In this document: piece after piece, positions 1-11,093 of the stretch
Position numbering within the stretch: the stretch's first letter is position 1
How the letters are laid out: the number at the start of each line of letters is the position of its first letter
Origin: Pochonia chlamydosporia 170
Lineage: Eukaryota > Ascomycota > Sordariomycetes > Hypocreales > Clavicipitaceae
Assembly (NCBI RefSeq): GCF_001653235.2
Contig: NC_035791.1
Span: forward strand, 310,001 to 374,000
Direction of reading: 5' to 3'
Length of the DNA: 64,000 bases
Position numbers and translations under genes: made by a program
Notes under the pieces: generated by a model
Database searches by the model: none
What the model saw: the letters and a program-made list of their open reading frames with translations, nothing else
Told to the model about the DNA's origin: nothing

Positions 1-19
1 CAAAGTGACACAATGTGCA

Positions 20-3000
20 CTATGACCGCAGGGTGTTATTGTATATGCTCTCCACGGTTACTCGGTGCTGCCACCCTTGGCTTTGTCCACTGATAACATG
101 ATATCCGACTTGCTTTACTTCTCCCCTGAGTAGAATGAAGGCATTTTCGTCGAAAATGACAATGACGTCTGAATCAGAGTCAGCCACGCTGAGCCAAGTC
201 CATTGACTCACACCACGCTTAGCCGAGACCGTAAAGACATTGTTCTTTTCATCATATTGCACGCTAAGCTGAGGATCCTCAAGAGTAGCATGCGAAAGTG
301 GAGTTGGTGTATATGCATTGGTGTGTGTAAACGTCTTGGTTGCGTTGGAGTTGATAGGTTGCCCAGTGGCTGACAAGTTCGCGACCAAAAGGCCAAGCCT
401 AGGGTCGTAATTTTCGGCCTGGGAAACGCTACTCATATTAATGGATGTCACAAGGGTGCTGTTAAGAGGTCCAATGCTGAATGGCAACGTTGTGGAACCC
501 CCTGAGGGTGACATTCCATTGCCTTCAGTAGGTAGGGTGTAGTTGAGAATCTCCCCTTTCCATGCAACCCAGCTGAGAGTCAGGGTTCCAGAGACCTTGC
601 TCCACAGGTCACTGACAGCATAGACATGGAGGATTCCCGTTGTGCTATTAAACAGAGGCGCAACAATAACCGAGCTGTAAATTTCCTTGGCTACATAGTG
701 TAGAACCTTCCAGCGACCAGAGTACTCGATGCCAGCCCAGGTTGGTGCCTGCCAGATGTCCTCGAGCTGCCAGTAGAGGGATCCCAACTGGCGTTCTGGA
801 AGTCCAGACCCAACACGGTAGAATTGAATTTGCGACCTGTAGTAGTCTGCTTGGAAGATTTGAGTGGAATGACACCAGGCGGAAAAATTAGCTACCGTAT
901 TCGTCTTTTGAGGCACCGGGTAATAACGTTCAACCGCTAGTGTCATTTCCGCCATCCCCAAACTGGAGTTGTGGTAGTTAGAGATATTTAAACCACCTGC
1001 CGGGTAATGGTGATTGCGTAGCATGATGGTCGAGCTATTGAAATGCAAGTCCTCGTCTGATATGGCCTCCTTCCAAGTGGACAGGCTAGGCATCGAGTGG
1101 TACCCAAATTCATTAGCAAACCGACCAACTGGATAAGTATCCAAGTTGAAGGCATCCAGAGAGTCATAGTTATAGTGATCTGTGTCTCCGTATATTGACC
1201 CCTTTGTCAAGTTCTCATACCGCTGGATAATCGGAATGGGGTTGGAGAAGTTGATAGAGAGGTAGCCATTTTCGGTGCTGCTCGGTATGTATGTTATGCT
1301 GCGACTATTGCCATATACTGCAGGAAGGAGAGTTCGCAGAAACAGGGTCTCATATTCGGCCAGATATTTGTCGTATTGGTCCGGTGCTCGGGACTTGACC
1401 CCTTTGAGTTCGAGGCTTTCAAGCTCATTGCCCCCTGCCCATAATGCCAGTGATGGGTGATGGTTGACTCTTCGGACCTGATATACTGCTTCTTGTCGGC
1501 AGTTTTCTAAGAAATCGGCAGTGACGGGATATAAGGCATCGCCAAACTCGAATTCGCTCCAAAGCAAAATGCCCATTTCGTCGGCAAGGTCATACATGAA
1601 GTCGGGTGAGTACGCGCCGCTCGCCCAAACTCGCAGCATGTTTTGGTTGCCGGCCACTATGGCCTCGAAGAGGGAGCAGATGCGGCTTGCCGTAACACGT
1701 GGCCAGAAAGCATCAGGAGGAATAAAATTGCTTCCTTTGGCATAGAACTCACGACCGTTTATCTCAAAATGCCCTGGCGTCGATTGGTCAGGCTCTCATA
1801 GATTCCATGTCATGTTACAGAACGAGAACATACAGTTGTTTCCTGGCGCAATGCCCTGCGATCGCTGCTTCTCCGAAATGGGTTCGAGATTCAACACGAT
1901 GGTTCTAAATCCACTCCTCTTCTGGACTGAAGCAAGCTTCCTTTTATTGTGGACAATGTCGATTGTGATGTTGTACAGGTTTTGGTCTCCCATGCCGGCA
2001 GGCCACCACAGTTTGTACTTACTCTGGTCCAATATCACTGCCCCCGAAATCACATCCTGCCCATTGGTAATGTTGGAAAGGGATCCGCTATCGTGTACCT
2101 TTCCCGTTGAATCGGTTATTCTGTATGTCAACTCGGCCTCGGCCGGAATCCCTGTAAGTGAATCGATGCTTGTATTCAAGACCCAGTGAGTGTTTTGGTT
2201 TGGAGGTAGATTGTTTAGTTGTCCGTCACGGTAAATATCCAACATGGAGTTTGGAATCATCAGCTCGCCCTCAGATACCTGTACAATCCACGCCTTTTGC
2301 CAGATACCAGCGGGAGCAAACGCTGGGCCCCAGTCCCACCCAAAGTCGGACTGCTCTTTGCGGACAAAGGCTCGATGGGGATACTCAAACCAGCCTTCAA
2401 TGCCAAAGGGCCATGTTTCAGCTCCTGGTGCTTCGGCTAGTTCCGTTGCCATTTCGGTGGCACTTCGAAAGTGTACCTCCAACATCGGGGACTCTACTTG
2501 GGGGCATTTTGACCATATCTCCGTGATGTTGAAACGCCACTGGCGGAATTGGTTGTTCGTGGAAGCGACATGATGACCGCAGAAGCTAATGTTTGCAAAT
2601 GTGTCGAGACCATTAAAGAGGATAAAGGTTTCAGCATTGAAGGTTTCATTTGGTCGCAGTCTGCATTTAGACTCCTTTAGTCGATAGGCATCCCAAATGG
2701 AAGCATGCTAGTACGTACAGATTCTTCAAATTCGTAATGTAAGACCAGTCGGACTGTCCAATCCAACGCAAACTGAAGTCATTAAGGCCGTAGTAACTGC
2801 ACTTGTCACTATGACAAGTTCAAAGTTGGTGACATCACACTTACGGATTTCCGATCACCCCAGCTTTGTGTAGATCCAAATGGACCTGCGATGGTATATG
2901 CCCAGGAACCGAGATATTAAGGGGCAAGTTCTCGAGCCTCCATGCTTGATCAGAAAGGTCCAAAACGAGCTTCCCGCTAACAAGGGACTGTAGAGTCTGC

Positions 3001-3032
3001 AGTATGGCAAGCAAACCTAGGTAAGTGTTCAT
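20..3032 (-). CDS. mndA: Secreted beta-mannosidase, glycoside hydrolase family 2 (complete, 4 exons)
   Basis: Hydrolyses terminal beta-1,4-mannose from manno-oligosaccharides and is expected outside the cell. Exons on the minus strand: 2845-3032, 2719-2796, 1834-2660 and 20-1773, joining to 949 codons (948 residues), the usual length for fungal family A enzymes. Residues 1 to about 20 form a signal peptide ([20 protein letters not shown]). The GH2 sugar-binding, Ig-like and TIM-barrel regions follow. The acid/base Glu lies in WAGGNE (about residue 481) and the nucleophile Glu in NEFGYHSMP (about residue 586). Introns are 48, 58 and 60 nt with clear GTAAGT/GTACGT/GTATGT donors. The in-frame TGA at about 1796-1798 falls inside the last intron; splicing restores the family sequence [13 protein letters not shown], so the gene is not broken. 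The symbol follows Aspergillus usage. Confidence 0.93.
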
Positions 3033-3128
3033 GATGTAACTGTAGCGAAATTGGATGGCTTCCAGCTAGAATCCATGGCAAAATTCCCAGTGGACGAACA
3101 AACTCTATCTATAAGCCGACAAAGGAAG

Positions 3129-3135
3129 TATATAT
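3129..3135 (-). promoter_or_regulatory. TATA-like box upstream of the beta-mannosidase gene
   Basis: TATATAT lies about 97 nt upstream of the proposed ATG, in the 590-bp interval between this gene and the acetyltransferase. I see no gene in the rest of that interval (3033-3622); a 98-codon plus-strand frame at 3180-3476 has no family features. Assignment is by position and motif only. Confidence 0.35.
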
Positions 3136-3622
3136 CGTCGCGACGGGAGTGTATTCCACCAGTTGCACTCATGACGTAGTTGTATGCGACTCAGTCCAAT
3201 TGTACTGATCTACTCAATTTCCCCTCTTTCCTAGTCGTTCCCGCAAGTGAGGACTTGTGGGACAGATCTCCTGTCGCCAGCAGATGCAACGCTACATTGG
3301 GCAATGCAGATCAACACGGAAAATGCCAGGCAGACTGGGACACTTGCCGTCGGCTGTTTAAATTATCGCCAGAGGTCAGCCAGCGAACCCAGCTAATGGC
3401 TCGACGAGACGGGTGGCACATAGTGGCCGAAGTTCTTGTGACATTTCTTTATGACCTTGCCTCAGGCTCGGTCTAAAGTGAGTTGGGGGTTGGGCGGGTA
3501 AATAGGAAAAGTCAATTTGGCAGCTAATACAACTAGCACCTTCTATAAAAGAAATGTGTGAACTTGGTAATCTCATGATAGATGTATGTTTCTCTCTCAT
3601 TAACTCCTATGTCTATCGCCCA

Positions 3623-4288
3623 TTAGCAATTACCAGCGCCACTCGGCCACCATATCATCGCAGGGAATACATTTGAGTCTTCGTCCGTGCTGGCTATTGC
3701 CTTGAATCCGAGCTTTTGATACATTGCCATGCCCTCACTGCTCGCCTCAAGGTAAGCAGGGATACCAAGCTTCTCGCATCGGTCCATTCCCCAACGCACA
3801 ACCGATGAGCCGATGCCTTGTCTTTTATGGGCTGAATCAACGCACATGTATTTCAACTGGCCAAACGCTTGAGTTCCCATTAATCGTCTGCGAGCTTCGT
3901 TGCCGGGCTTTACAAAAGCAAGGCAACGTTCGCGTTCTTCCACATCCTCCACCCAGGAAAAGGTGAGCATGAAGCCCTCGTCAGCGCACTCATCCGCCGT
4001 ACGATTTCGGTCAAATATGTACCATTCCGCGTATCCCACAATCTTCTCTGTCCTTGATTCACTGTCTGTCTGCACACATTTGATGCATACCGGCGCGGAG
4101 GGGAACTTTGCCATGTGTTCCTCCTGACCTCGAAGGTGAAGTTTACCGCTGCGTATCCGATTAGCTGGGGTGTCTCTTCCATGCGACGTTTCATGAATTG
4201 GCACAAATTCGAAGGCGCGATTGAATATCTCCATGCATCGTGGCATGTCGTCTTCGGTTGCGGGTTCAACACGCAGTGTGAAGGCCAT
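3623..4288 (-). CDS. GNAT-family N-acetyltransferase
   Basis: Single-exon protein of 221 residues. It opens with a typical GNAT start (FTLRVEPATEDDMPRCMEIF), has a central strand IVGYAEWYIF, and then the acetyl-CoA motif A: LKYMCVDSAHKRQGIGSSVVRWGMD, where QGIGS matches the Q/RxxGxG/A pyrophosphate loop. This is followed by YLEASSEGMAMYQKLGFK, the usual motif B with the conserved Tyr and Gly-Phe. It transfers an acetyl group from acetyl-CoA to an unknown amine; the substrate cannot be read from sequence. The ATG at 4288 precedes the first beta strand directly, so the start is natural. No signal peptide or membrane segment is visible, so it is probably cytosolic. Confidence 0.85.
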   Translation of the reverse strand: MAFTLRVEPATEDDMPRCMEIFNRAFEFVPIHETSHGRDTPANRIRSGKLHLRGQEEHMAKFPSAPVCIKCVQTDSESRTEKIVGYAEWYIFDRNRTADECADEGFMLTFSWVEDVEERERCLAFVKPGNEARRRLMGTQAFGQLKYMCVDSAHKRQGIGSSVVRWGMDRCEKLGIPAYLEASSEGMAMYQKLGFKAIASTDEDSNVFPAMIWWPSGAGNC

Positions 4289-4345
4289 TTTGGTTCGTTG
4301 GGTGGCGAGAAAATCGGGTAGAGAGCACGTTGGGAAATGTAGAGA

Positions 4346-4852
4346 TCAACAGGGAACATGCACAGTCGAGAAGACCTTTATGACTATAAGTACAATACCG
4401 TGGAACTGTGACCGAACGAACGGCTGAACATAACGCAGAACAAGCATTTCAACGCCACGGCTTCCGATTGTGGGACCATGGTATTCTTCGGAATCCTGCC
4501 TTCCTGCCACGTATTTATATCTAACCAGACCCGACACATCTAGAAATTGGCCATGCTCATCTGGGGCACTCTCCAGGCCTTGAACAAACGCCTCCCAATT
4601 AAGTGGTAAGCCAGGAATGTCAGCTTTGCAAAGAGTAGAGAAAATAACATACGGTGTCTCCGTGAAGCGGCCAAGGCTGCTATGGTTGAACACCGCAACA
4701 GTTACTTCAACGCTAATAAACTCGTCAGATGGGTTAATACGCGTGGCCATAAGGATTTGAAGAATCTCACAGATTACCACGCCAATACAAACGACCCAGA
4801 ACGTTGCACGGCGGAAAGATCCCTGCATTGCCACAATTAGAAGCCCCAGCAT
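4346..4852 (-). CDS. Hypothetical membrane-associated protein (low support)
   Basis: An open frame of 168 residues that I do not recognise. It has a hydrophobic helix near the N-terminus (ATFWVVCIGVVICEILQI) and another hydrophobic stretch near the C-terminus (FHGIVLIVIKVF). The middle is compositionally protein-like, with balanced charged and polar residues. An acceptor-like TTTTAG lies just upstream of the first ATG on this strand, so an upstream exon within 4860-5080 is possible, but I could not fix a donor. It could be a real small gene, a degenerate gene or chance. Confidence 0.3.
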   Translation of the reverse strand: MLGLLIVAMQGSFRRATFWVVCIGVVICEILQILMATRINPSDEFISVEVTVAVFNHSSLGRFTETPYVIFSTLCKADIPGLPLNWEAFVQGLESAPDEHGQFLDVSGLVRYKYVAGRQDSEEYHGPTIGSRGVEMLVLRYVQPFVRSQFHGIVLIVIKVFSTVHVPC

Positions 4853-5080
4853 GGCAAGCTAAAATCCATTGTCAAGTTTTGGACTTGACTTGGTATTGGT
4901 GACTAAGTTTGACTTGTCGCTGGTTTCTCGGAAGCAACAAGAGGCGGCGTCTCTTGATAAGTACCTTGAAAAGTTGACATGGATAGATGATATCACGTTG
5001 ATAGTGCGAATAACTAATGGGATTCGCAGAGCGCGTCTGCCGTTGACATAAACCGGTAAAAATAAATGGCCATGTCTCAA

Positions 5081-6819
5081 GGGTTCGTTGGATACCCAGT
5101 GTAGTTGCCTAATGCACTATACCTTTATATCTGCAGGATGTAAGACGATGTGACACAGTAGATCAAGTTTGAGTCCGTCACGACATTGAAGCCTCAATTC
5201 TGCTGCGTCTACACAGCCCGTTACGTGCTTGAAAATCGAAGTAATCGGCGAGAAACAGATACTCATTGGGCATAGTATGTAGAATTAGACTTTCCAAAAG
5301 GTGGGACTGCGCCTCCTCCTACTTCCAAGAATAGGTGACTATTAACGCAGGCGTTTGCTGCACGATATTGAGATACCTTTCTGGACGATAAGGAATGAAT
5401 CGCATTAGTCACGAATGTCCGCTCAGACTATTCAATAGAATTCATGTCTATGGATAAATATGTTTTCTCGTGTTGTCCGCATGAGACTGGAAGTTATGGG
5501 TAGGAGAAACATCGACATGAATGTTTTTTGTACCAATTGCGTGCTATGTATGCGTCGACAGAGGTCCGAAGCCGTACTCTCAAAGAATGTTCACGAGAAG
5601 GCAACAACAAATGGGCTATGGAAGCATCCCAAGGATTGTTACAGATTGGGTAGGTCGCTTCGTAACGCAGTGCGACATTACTTTACAGTCTCATTGAGGA
5701 GCCCACGTTTTCTAAACGCTTCGTGGAATCTTCAATGTGAAGACCTATGATGCGTTCTAACCTGGGGTGAACTGTTCCCCAGAGAATAACCATCTACCTC
5801 ACGTTCCGATGTGAGATCGACCTTCAATTTTTGGTACGATACACGGCACTTACTTGCGGTATTGTAGGAACTTATCACCCTGCGCCGATAATGACTTGCA
5901 TCACGTCGATCAAGGCGCCCTAATCAGCCACCCTGCGGGTTAAGCCTGTGGTGTGTTCTTGCGCCCACGTGGGCAACTCATCGGCTGAGAATTGCAAGTG
6001 AAGCAGAGACGATCCCGGGCATCTAAATGCACGACGATCGATGCTCGGTATTTCCATTAGGATTGGTCTATCAGTCGGTAGTCGGGAAATAATTAAGGTG
6101 TGGTAACTGCGCCAGCCACTACCATGCCACGATGCCTGACACGTGTGATATAACCGTCCTTGTCCGACCTCCTTTGCCAGCAAGACAGACTTGTGCAAAG
6201 ATCACACAGTACAGTACTTGAAATTGTGGTTCCATCGGAGGGTTAGTCTACCTACCCATGTTGGACTTGTTGGACTTGTACGGTGAAGCGCTTTGGCCAT
6301 GGAGCTACCTTGAGCGGATGTGCAGTTGCAGTTGCATTTGCCTCCTCGTGATGGCGGAAATGCTGCAGATTGGATCATTGATGTCTTGATAAGTTGCAGT
6401 CCACAAAGAAGAGACCAATAGGGTTGATACAACATCGCACAGGCCGTTCAACAAGAGAAAGACCGATCCGCAGGATTTCGCGAGCTTCAACTTCGCCAAG
6501 TTTATCCTCGTCTGATAGGTTTTCGATGAAGCTCGCAGGATGTCGCTGAATGCGCTATGTGACCTAAGCTGTTCCCTCATGCAGGCAATCCGTCCGAGTG
6601 ACTCTCGGCAATCGCGTTATTTTTGAGTTGTTAGTTTGGTGGTTTTCGTGTATATAAGTTTCTGTGTATTATGGCATTGTACTATTGTGATGCATATTAA
6701 TCCTAAAGTATTGCAATAACTATCCGGTATAGCACCTACTGTGTAGGTCCTGCATATATGCTTTAAGTCTGCCGACATCTTCCGTATTATCGGACTCTGT
6801 TTATCTAGCTCATGTCATC
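5081..6819. other. Intergenic, 1.7 kb, no supported gene
   Basis: Only short frames without family features occur here. A TATA-like TATATAAG at 6651-6658 lies about 162 nt upstream of the next gene and is its likely core promoter. A CACAGTACAGTACTTG stretch near 6206 belongs to the GTACAGTAC motif group described in the findings. Confidence 0.4.
6651..6658 (+). promoter_or_regulatory. TATA-like box of the secreted EEP gene
   Basis: TATATAAG about 162 nt before the ATG at 6820. Motif and position only. Confidence 0.35.
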
Positions 6820-8925
6820 ATGGCTCGGCTTCGATATCTGCAAACTGCCATTTTGAGCTTATTGCTCCTTCAAGCAGGCCAGATTGACTCTGCCGTTGTT
6901 CCTAGAGAACCAGCAACACAACCAGGATTTTTCAGTGTAAGATCGACAAACCCATTGGAGTTCAAGTACAGCACTTCAGAGCCGGATTCCCAGAACTGGA
7001 TTGGCGTCTACCATCCTTCCGGCGGCGGACCTGACAATGGTGTCAAGGCCGAGGATTCCCTGAAATGGAGCTATGCAACACAGGCAGACGGCGTTCTTCA
7101 ACTTTCGACCGATGGTCTTGCTACAGGATCTTATAAGGCTTACTTCCTCGCCAAAAATGGCTACAAGTGGCTTTCAGAGCCAGTCTACTTCGCTCTCGGT
7201 GAAAATATGCCGGGCACTCTTAGTCTTGCGTCAACAAAGCCACTCAAGTTTGATTACAAAACCTCAAAATCAGGGTCAAAGAACTGGATTGGTCTTTATT
7301 TTGCGTCAGCCGGTGGGCCAGAGAACGGCGTCTTTGATCAGCCGTCCATTCGATGGTCATATGCCCCTGGAGCGCACGGCTCCGTTGAATTCGACAATGA
7401 TGGACTCGGCTCCGGTCAATACAAGGCATACTTTCTCGCAGATGACAAGTATGAATCACTTTCTGCACCAGTTCAATTTGCCTTGGGAGACGCAGGCAAG
7501 TTGCCCGGCTCCGTGAGCGCAGACTATAGCAGAGCACCTCTGAATATCAAGTACACAACCACACAGTCCAATGACAAGAACTGGATCGGATTGTACCATG
7601 CTGATGGAGGCGGCCCTGAGAATCAAGTCCAGGATCAGCCGGCTTTGACTTGGAACTGGGCTCCCAAGTCCATCGGCGAGATCACTTTGTCGATAAAGGC
7701 GCTCAATCCTGGGGCATACAAGGTCTTTTTTCTTGCCAATGGCGGGTACAAATGGGTATCCGAGCCTGTCGTTGTACGGGTACGAAATTCAGCACCATTC
7801 AGCTTCATTGTCAATTCAATTACGACCAAGAACGCTCGTCAGGGTGATAGGTTTGAGGCAAGCCTGGAGAATCTCGTCAGTCAGCCTGGCGATGTTGATA
7901 CCAAGTTTACAGTGACTCGTGGGGGAGACTGGGCCACAATCAGTCCTTCTGGTGTGATCAGTGGTACACCGCCACCTGGAGCAAAGGATACTACACTTCA
8001 AGTTGAAGCAAAGAACGCGAATGGCGCTATTGCATCGGTTGCAGTACGCATTCCCGTTAAACCTGCCGGTTCGTCGCTGGTTGACCAGTTAAGGGTTCTG
8101 ACGTTCAACCTTTGGCATGGGGGTACGCAGGTTACCAATTACCATGAGAAACAGGTACGCTTCTTGGTAGATAAGGATGTGGACATTGCCGGATTCCAGG
8201 AGAGTACTGGTGGCCACGGGACTCGTCTTGCTCGAGCCCTCGGCTGGTACTCGTGGCAGGGGCCTGATGTTTCCATAATAAGTCGGTATCCCATCACTCA
8301 AGTCTTCTCAGCAACGTCCATGTCGGGATCAGTCAAGATTTCCTTGGATGGCTCCCGGAGCGAGATTGTCGTCTGGAATGCCCACCTTGGCTATGACCCT
8401 TATGGTCCATACGATTTCTGCTTCGACAGGATGAGCGTGAGCCGCGTAATGGAGCGGGAGGCACAATCGGGACGCACTCCCCAAATTCAAGAGATCACTC
8501 AAAAAATGGGGGACCATCTGTCAAATGCCGGCAATGTGCCCGTTTTTCTTCTGGGAGATTTTAACGCCCCGTCTCATTTGGACTGGACGGGCGCCACCAA
8601 GAGCCAGCATTGTAACGTTGGTGATGTTCCATGGCCCACGTCCAAGTATCCAACCGACGCTGGGCTAATCGACTCATTCCGCGTGGCGTATTCTGATCCA
8701 GGGGCAAATCCAGGTATTACTTGGTCACCTATCTACCTCAATAACAACGGCAGAGCAGAACCATTGGATCGAATCGACTTTGTCTACCACAAGGGTCGCA
8801 AACTAAGCGTGCAAGGCTCCGAGGCACTTGTGGTAGGCAACCCAACGCCCGAGCCAAATCACGGCAATAATGAATGGACATCAGATCACAAGGCGGTGTT
8901 GACAACCTACAGGATAACTTTGTAG
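6820..8925 (+). CDS. Secreted EEP-fold phosphohydrolase/nuclease with three repeat domains and an Ig-like domain
   Basis: Intronless, 701 residues. Residues 1-24 form a signal peptide. Three tandem repeats of about 90-95 residues follow (about 38-127, 131-223, 229-322), each with NWIG-(V/L)-Y, a GGGP or AGGP turn, and a G-x-Y-K-(A/V)-(Y/F)-FLA motif. Next is a putative Ig/cadherin-like segment (about 323-418, with GVISGTPPPGA). The C-terminal part (425-701) is a complete endonuclease/exonuclease/phosphatase domain: N430 in TFNLWH, E461 in FQES, GDFN at 579-582, DRID at 650-653 and SDH at 688-690. All expected metal and catalytic positions are present, so it should be active outside the cell on a phosphodiester or phosphomonoester substrate. 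Which one (DNA, phosphoinositide, sphingomyelin) is not readable. The modular make-up and lack of introns look bacterial in style. Confidence 0.85.
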   Translation: MARLRYLQTAILSLLLLQAGQIDSAVVPREPATQPGFFSVRSTNPLEFKYSTSEPDSQNWIGVYHPSGGGPDNGVKAEDSLKWSYATQADGVLQLSTDGLATGSYKAYFLAKNGYKWLSEPVYFALGENMPGTLSLASTKPLKFDYKTSKSGSKNWIGLYFASAGGPENGVFDQPSIRWSYAPGAHGSVEFDNDGLGSGQYKAYFLADDKYESLSAPVQFALGDAGKLPGSVSADYSRAPLNIKYTTTQSNDKNWIGLYHADGGGPENQVQDQPALTWNWAPKSIGEITLSIKALNPGAYKVFFLANGGYKWVSEPVVVRVRNSAPFSFIVNSITTKNARQGDRFEASLENLVSQPGDVDTKFTVTRGGDWATISPSGVISGTPPPGAKDTTLQVEAKNANGAIASVAVRIPVKPAGSSLVDQLRVLTFNLWHGGTQVTNYHEKQVRFLVDKDVDIAGFQESTGGHGTRLARALGWYSWQGPDVSIISRYPITQVFSATSMSGSVKISLDGSRSEIVVWNAHLGYDPYGPYDFCFDRMSVSRVMEREAQSGRTPQIQEITQKMGDHLSNAGNVPVFLLGDFNAPSHLDWTGATKSQHCNVGDVPWPTSKYPTDAGLIDSFRVAYSDPGANPGITWSPIYLNNNGRAEPLDRIDFVYHKGRKLSVQGSEALVVGNPTPEPNHGNNEWTSDHKAVLTTYRITL

Positions 8926-9149
8926 GATTGTCGAATAGTATGCAGATTAGACGGCGGCGGTGGAAGTGGTGAAGCTCTGCGCAAGATGAAGTATTCAACT
9001 ACTACAAAAGACGAAGGCGAGTACGGTTCGGAATTGATTACTATCTACAATAAATGGTTCAATAATCACCATTCGTACACCCTGTTTCTGTAAAAGCCCA
9101 AAGTGCCAAATGGTGCAAATAGTACTAGTTGGCGAATAAGTTACCAGAT

Positions 9150-10304
9150 CTAACTGCCGTGGGTGCAGCTCGTCACGGCATATAGCATCATGCTGTAACT
9201 ATCCACATCTTCCAACCAACGATCTACTCGGTTGCGCCGGTCGAGGATTGCAGATTCGTCCGCTTCCTCAGGCATGGGCCAAAGTTCATCGATACGAAGC
9301 TGCCCAGTGGGCCAGTCAGCCAGATGTAAGCTATACGAGGTTTCCCAGAGCTCCCGTGTATCCGCCTCCCAGAGATCTTTCGACGCCGGAGCCGGAAGTC
9401 CTTGTAGTTCAGTACCGAGATATGTTGGAAGGCCGTCGATGGATGACAAGACACCATCGAAAAGGTACATTGTGAACAAAGTTCGTCGTTTGGCTTCAGC
9501 GATTATCCAGGCCTCCCAACTCGGTCGCACGCGTTGTAGCTCTTCATTACACACAAGCCCCTGCCGGCAGCTCAATCCTGCGAGGTCCTGGAGGTTCATC
9601 ATTGCTTCCCTAACACTGCCATGTGAACCTTGGCCAAGCTTGTAGAACAGTGACATTGCGTAGATCAGAAAGGCTTGAAATGCGGCGAGCATCACGAGGT
9701 TATCACAGTTGGTACGATTCGTATAGAGGCTCGCCATTTCCCTGCGAAGAAGATCGGCAACAGTGCTCTCGCTGCCTGGCACCGGTCTCTCGCACATTCG
9801 AACCAGACTGAGGCAAGTTGACAAAGGTGGCATTGTTGAAAGGGCACGAACCTGCGATTTGTGTATGAATGAGGGTACGGTTCGCCCTCTACTAGCAACT
9901 GAGACAAAAGAATTGAGAGTATTGCTAATGAAGGTTGTAATCACCGCCGGATACTGTTTAGGTCGCTGGCCAGAGACTGGGACAAAAGCGTTCAGCCATC
10001 GATTCTGAATGTCATCCACATTTATTGGACAACGAAGGCTGACATGGCCAAAGTCCAATGTCTCGAGCTTCGCATATTTGCTGGAAGACTTTCTCTCGCC
10101 GGCAAATGAGACATGAGTATCTGCAGTCTCGTTCCATTTACTTGTAGAGCCGGTATTTGCACTGAGGCTGGGGTAGACGCAGCGTATACCCCGAGTTGCG
10201 CATCTAGAGCATTGCTCAAACCCTCTGTCACACTTTGCTTTGGCAGCGGCGCAGTTTTCGCACACCTTTTGACGTGAAGTAGAGTATCGGGAGCCACTTT
10301 TCAT
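9150..10304 (-). CDS. Zn(II)2Cys6 fungal transcription factor
   Basis: The frame stays open to 10574, but I place the start at the Met at 10304, 14 residues before the zinc cluster; the 90 residues upstream look like untranslated sequence. The binuclear cluster is perfect: C-x2-C-x6-C-x6-C-x2-C-x6-C (CENCAAAKAKC, then ECSRCATRGIRC-type spacing). The remainder (about 384 residues in all) shows the helical fungal regulator middle region, including AEAKRRTLFTMYLFDGVLSS and YLGTELQGLPAP. It should bind DNA in the nucleus as a pathway regulator. It is divergent from the beta-lactamase-family gene at 11094, with which it shares a promoter, and may control that gene and the metabolic genes further right; this is inference. 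Confidence 0.85.
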   Translation of the reverse strand: MKSGSRYSTSRQKVCENCAAAKAKCDRGFEQCSRCATRGIRCVYPSLSANTGSTSKWNETADTHVSFAGERKSSSKYAKLETLDFGHVSLRCPINVDDIQNRWLNAFVPVSGQRPKQYPAVITTFISNTLNSFVSVASRGRTVPSFIHKSQVRALSTMPPLSTCLSLVRMCERPVPGSESTVADLLRREMASLYTNRTNCDNLVMLAAFQAFLIYAMSLFYKLGQGSHGSVREAMMNLQDLAGLSCRQGLVCNEELQRVRPSWEAWIIAEAKRRTLFTMYLFDGVLSSIDGLPTYLGTELQGLPAPASKDLWEADTRELWETSYSLHLADWPTGQLRIDELWPMPEEADESAILDRRNRVDRWLEDVDSYSMMLYAVTSCTHGS

Positions 10305-10574
10305 ACCTTCGTAGCTAGCGCAAGTGGTGTGCGGTGCTTTGGGGTCCGGTGTGAGGGAAGACTCGTGATGGAAGAGTCCAACTCTGGTGCTTGTTGAAGT
10401 GGAAAGCCTTGAGTGTAGCCATACAAACTTAGCACCTTGGGCAAGCCTCTGAGTTCCATTGACGCTGTGAATATGCTTGGTCTGTGGCTGAACCCATTTG
10501 CGGTTTAGTCTGGTCTGCTGTCTTTGAACCTGGTAGACCTGCTGGCCAACCTCCGCTCTGGTCGAGTTCCACAA

Positions 10575-11093
10575 GCATATTGCTCATATTCTTGGCATGA
10601 TGGGGCACGGGCAAGATGAGGCCACCCTGAGGACAGCGGAATCCGCCCAAACAATACTGGCATTGACTTACAATACATGATGCCTGAAGAACTACCCGGC
10701 AGGCTACGTTCCAGAACAGTTAGCTCCTTCTGACATGTTCACAATGCAGCTGCATCTTCAAGCTGAAGACACCAGGGTGTCGATAGTTTTGCTTCACAGG
10801 AAATACTAGCACCCTTGATAGATTTAGCTGTGATCAGGTGAGTTCGTAATGTATGAGACGTGGGCCGTTGTGGACATCTTTATATTGACATAGACTAATG
10901 ATTCTACGCGAGACGCCACTTCCCAGCACCACCAGATAGCTTTTCCACAGACGATTTGCAGCTTCCTAATATGAAAAAGGGCCCCACAATGAACGTCGTT
11001 ATGCTTCTTCTTTAATAAAGACGTAAGAGAAAATAAAAAACATCAGCGGGGGTTCTCAACTCGTGATGAATCATAACTTGCTCTTTACATCGT
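10575..11093. other. Shared divergent promoter region
   Basis: About 0.5-0.8 kb between the Zn2Cys6 regulator (leftward) and the beta-lactamase-family hydrolase (rightward). No gene is seen. Such a layout allows one regulatory region to serve both genes, and inverted CGG half-sites for the regulator would be expected here if it autoregulates; I did not identify a convincing pair. Confidence 0.4.

Noticed and set aside
1774..1833. In-frame TGA that seems to break the beta-mannosidase
   Set aside because: It lies in a 60-nt intron with GTATGT donor and CAG acceptor; splicing restores the conserved [13 protein letters not shown].
3180..3476. 98-codon frame upstream of the mannosidase
   Set aside because: No family features, and it covers the promoter region of the neighbouring gene.
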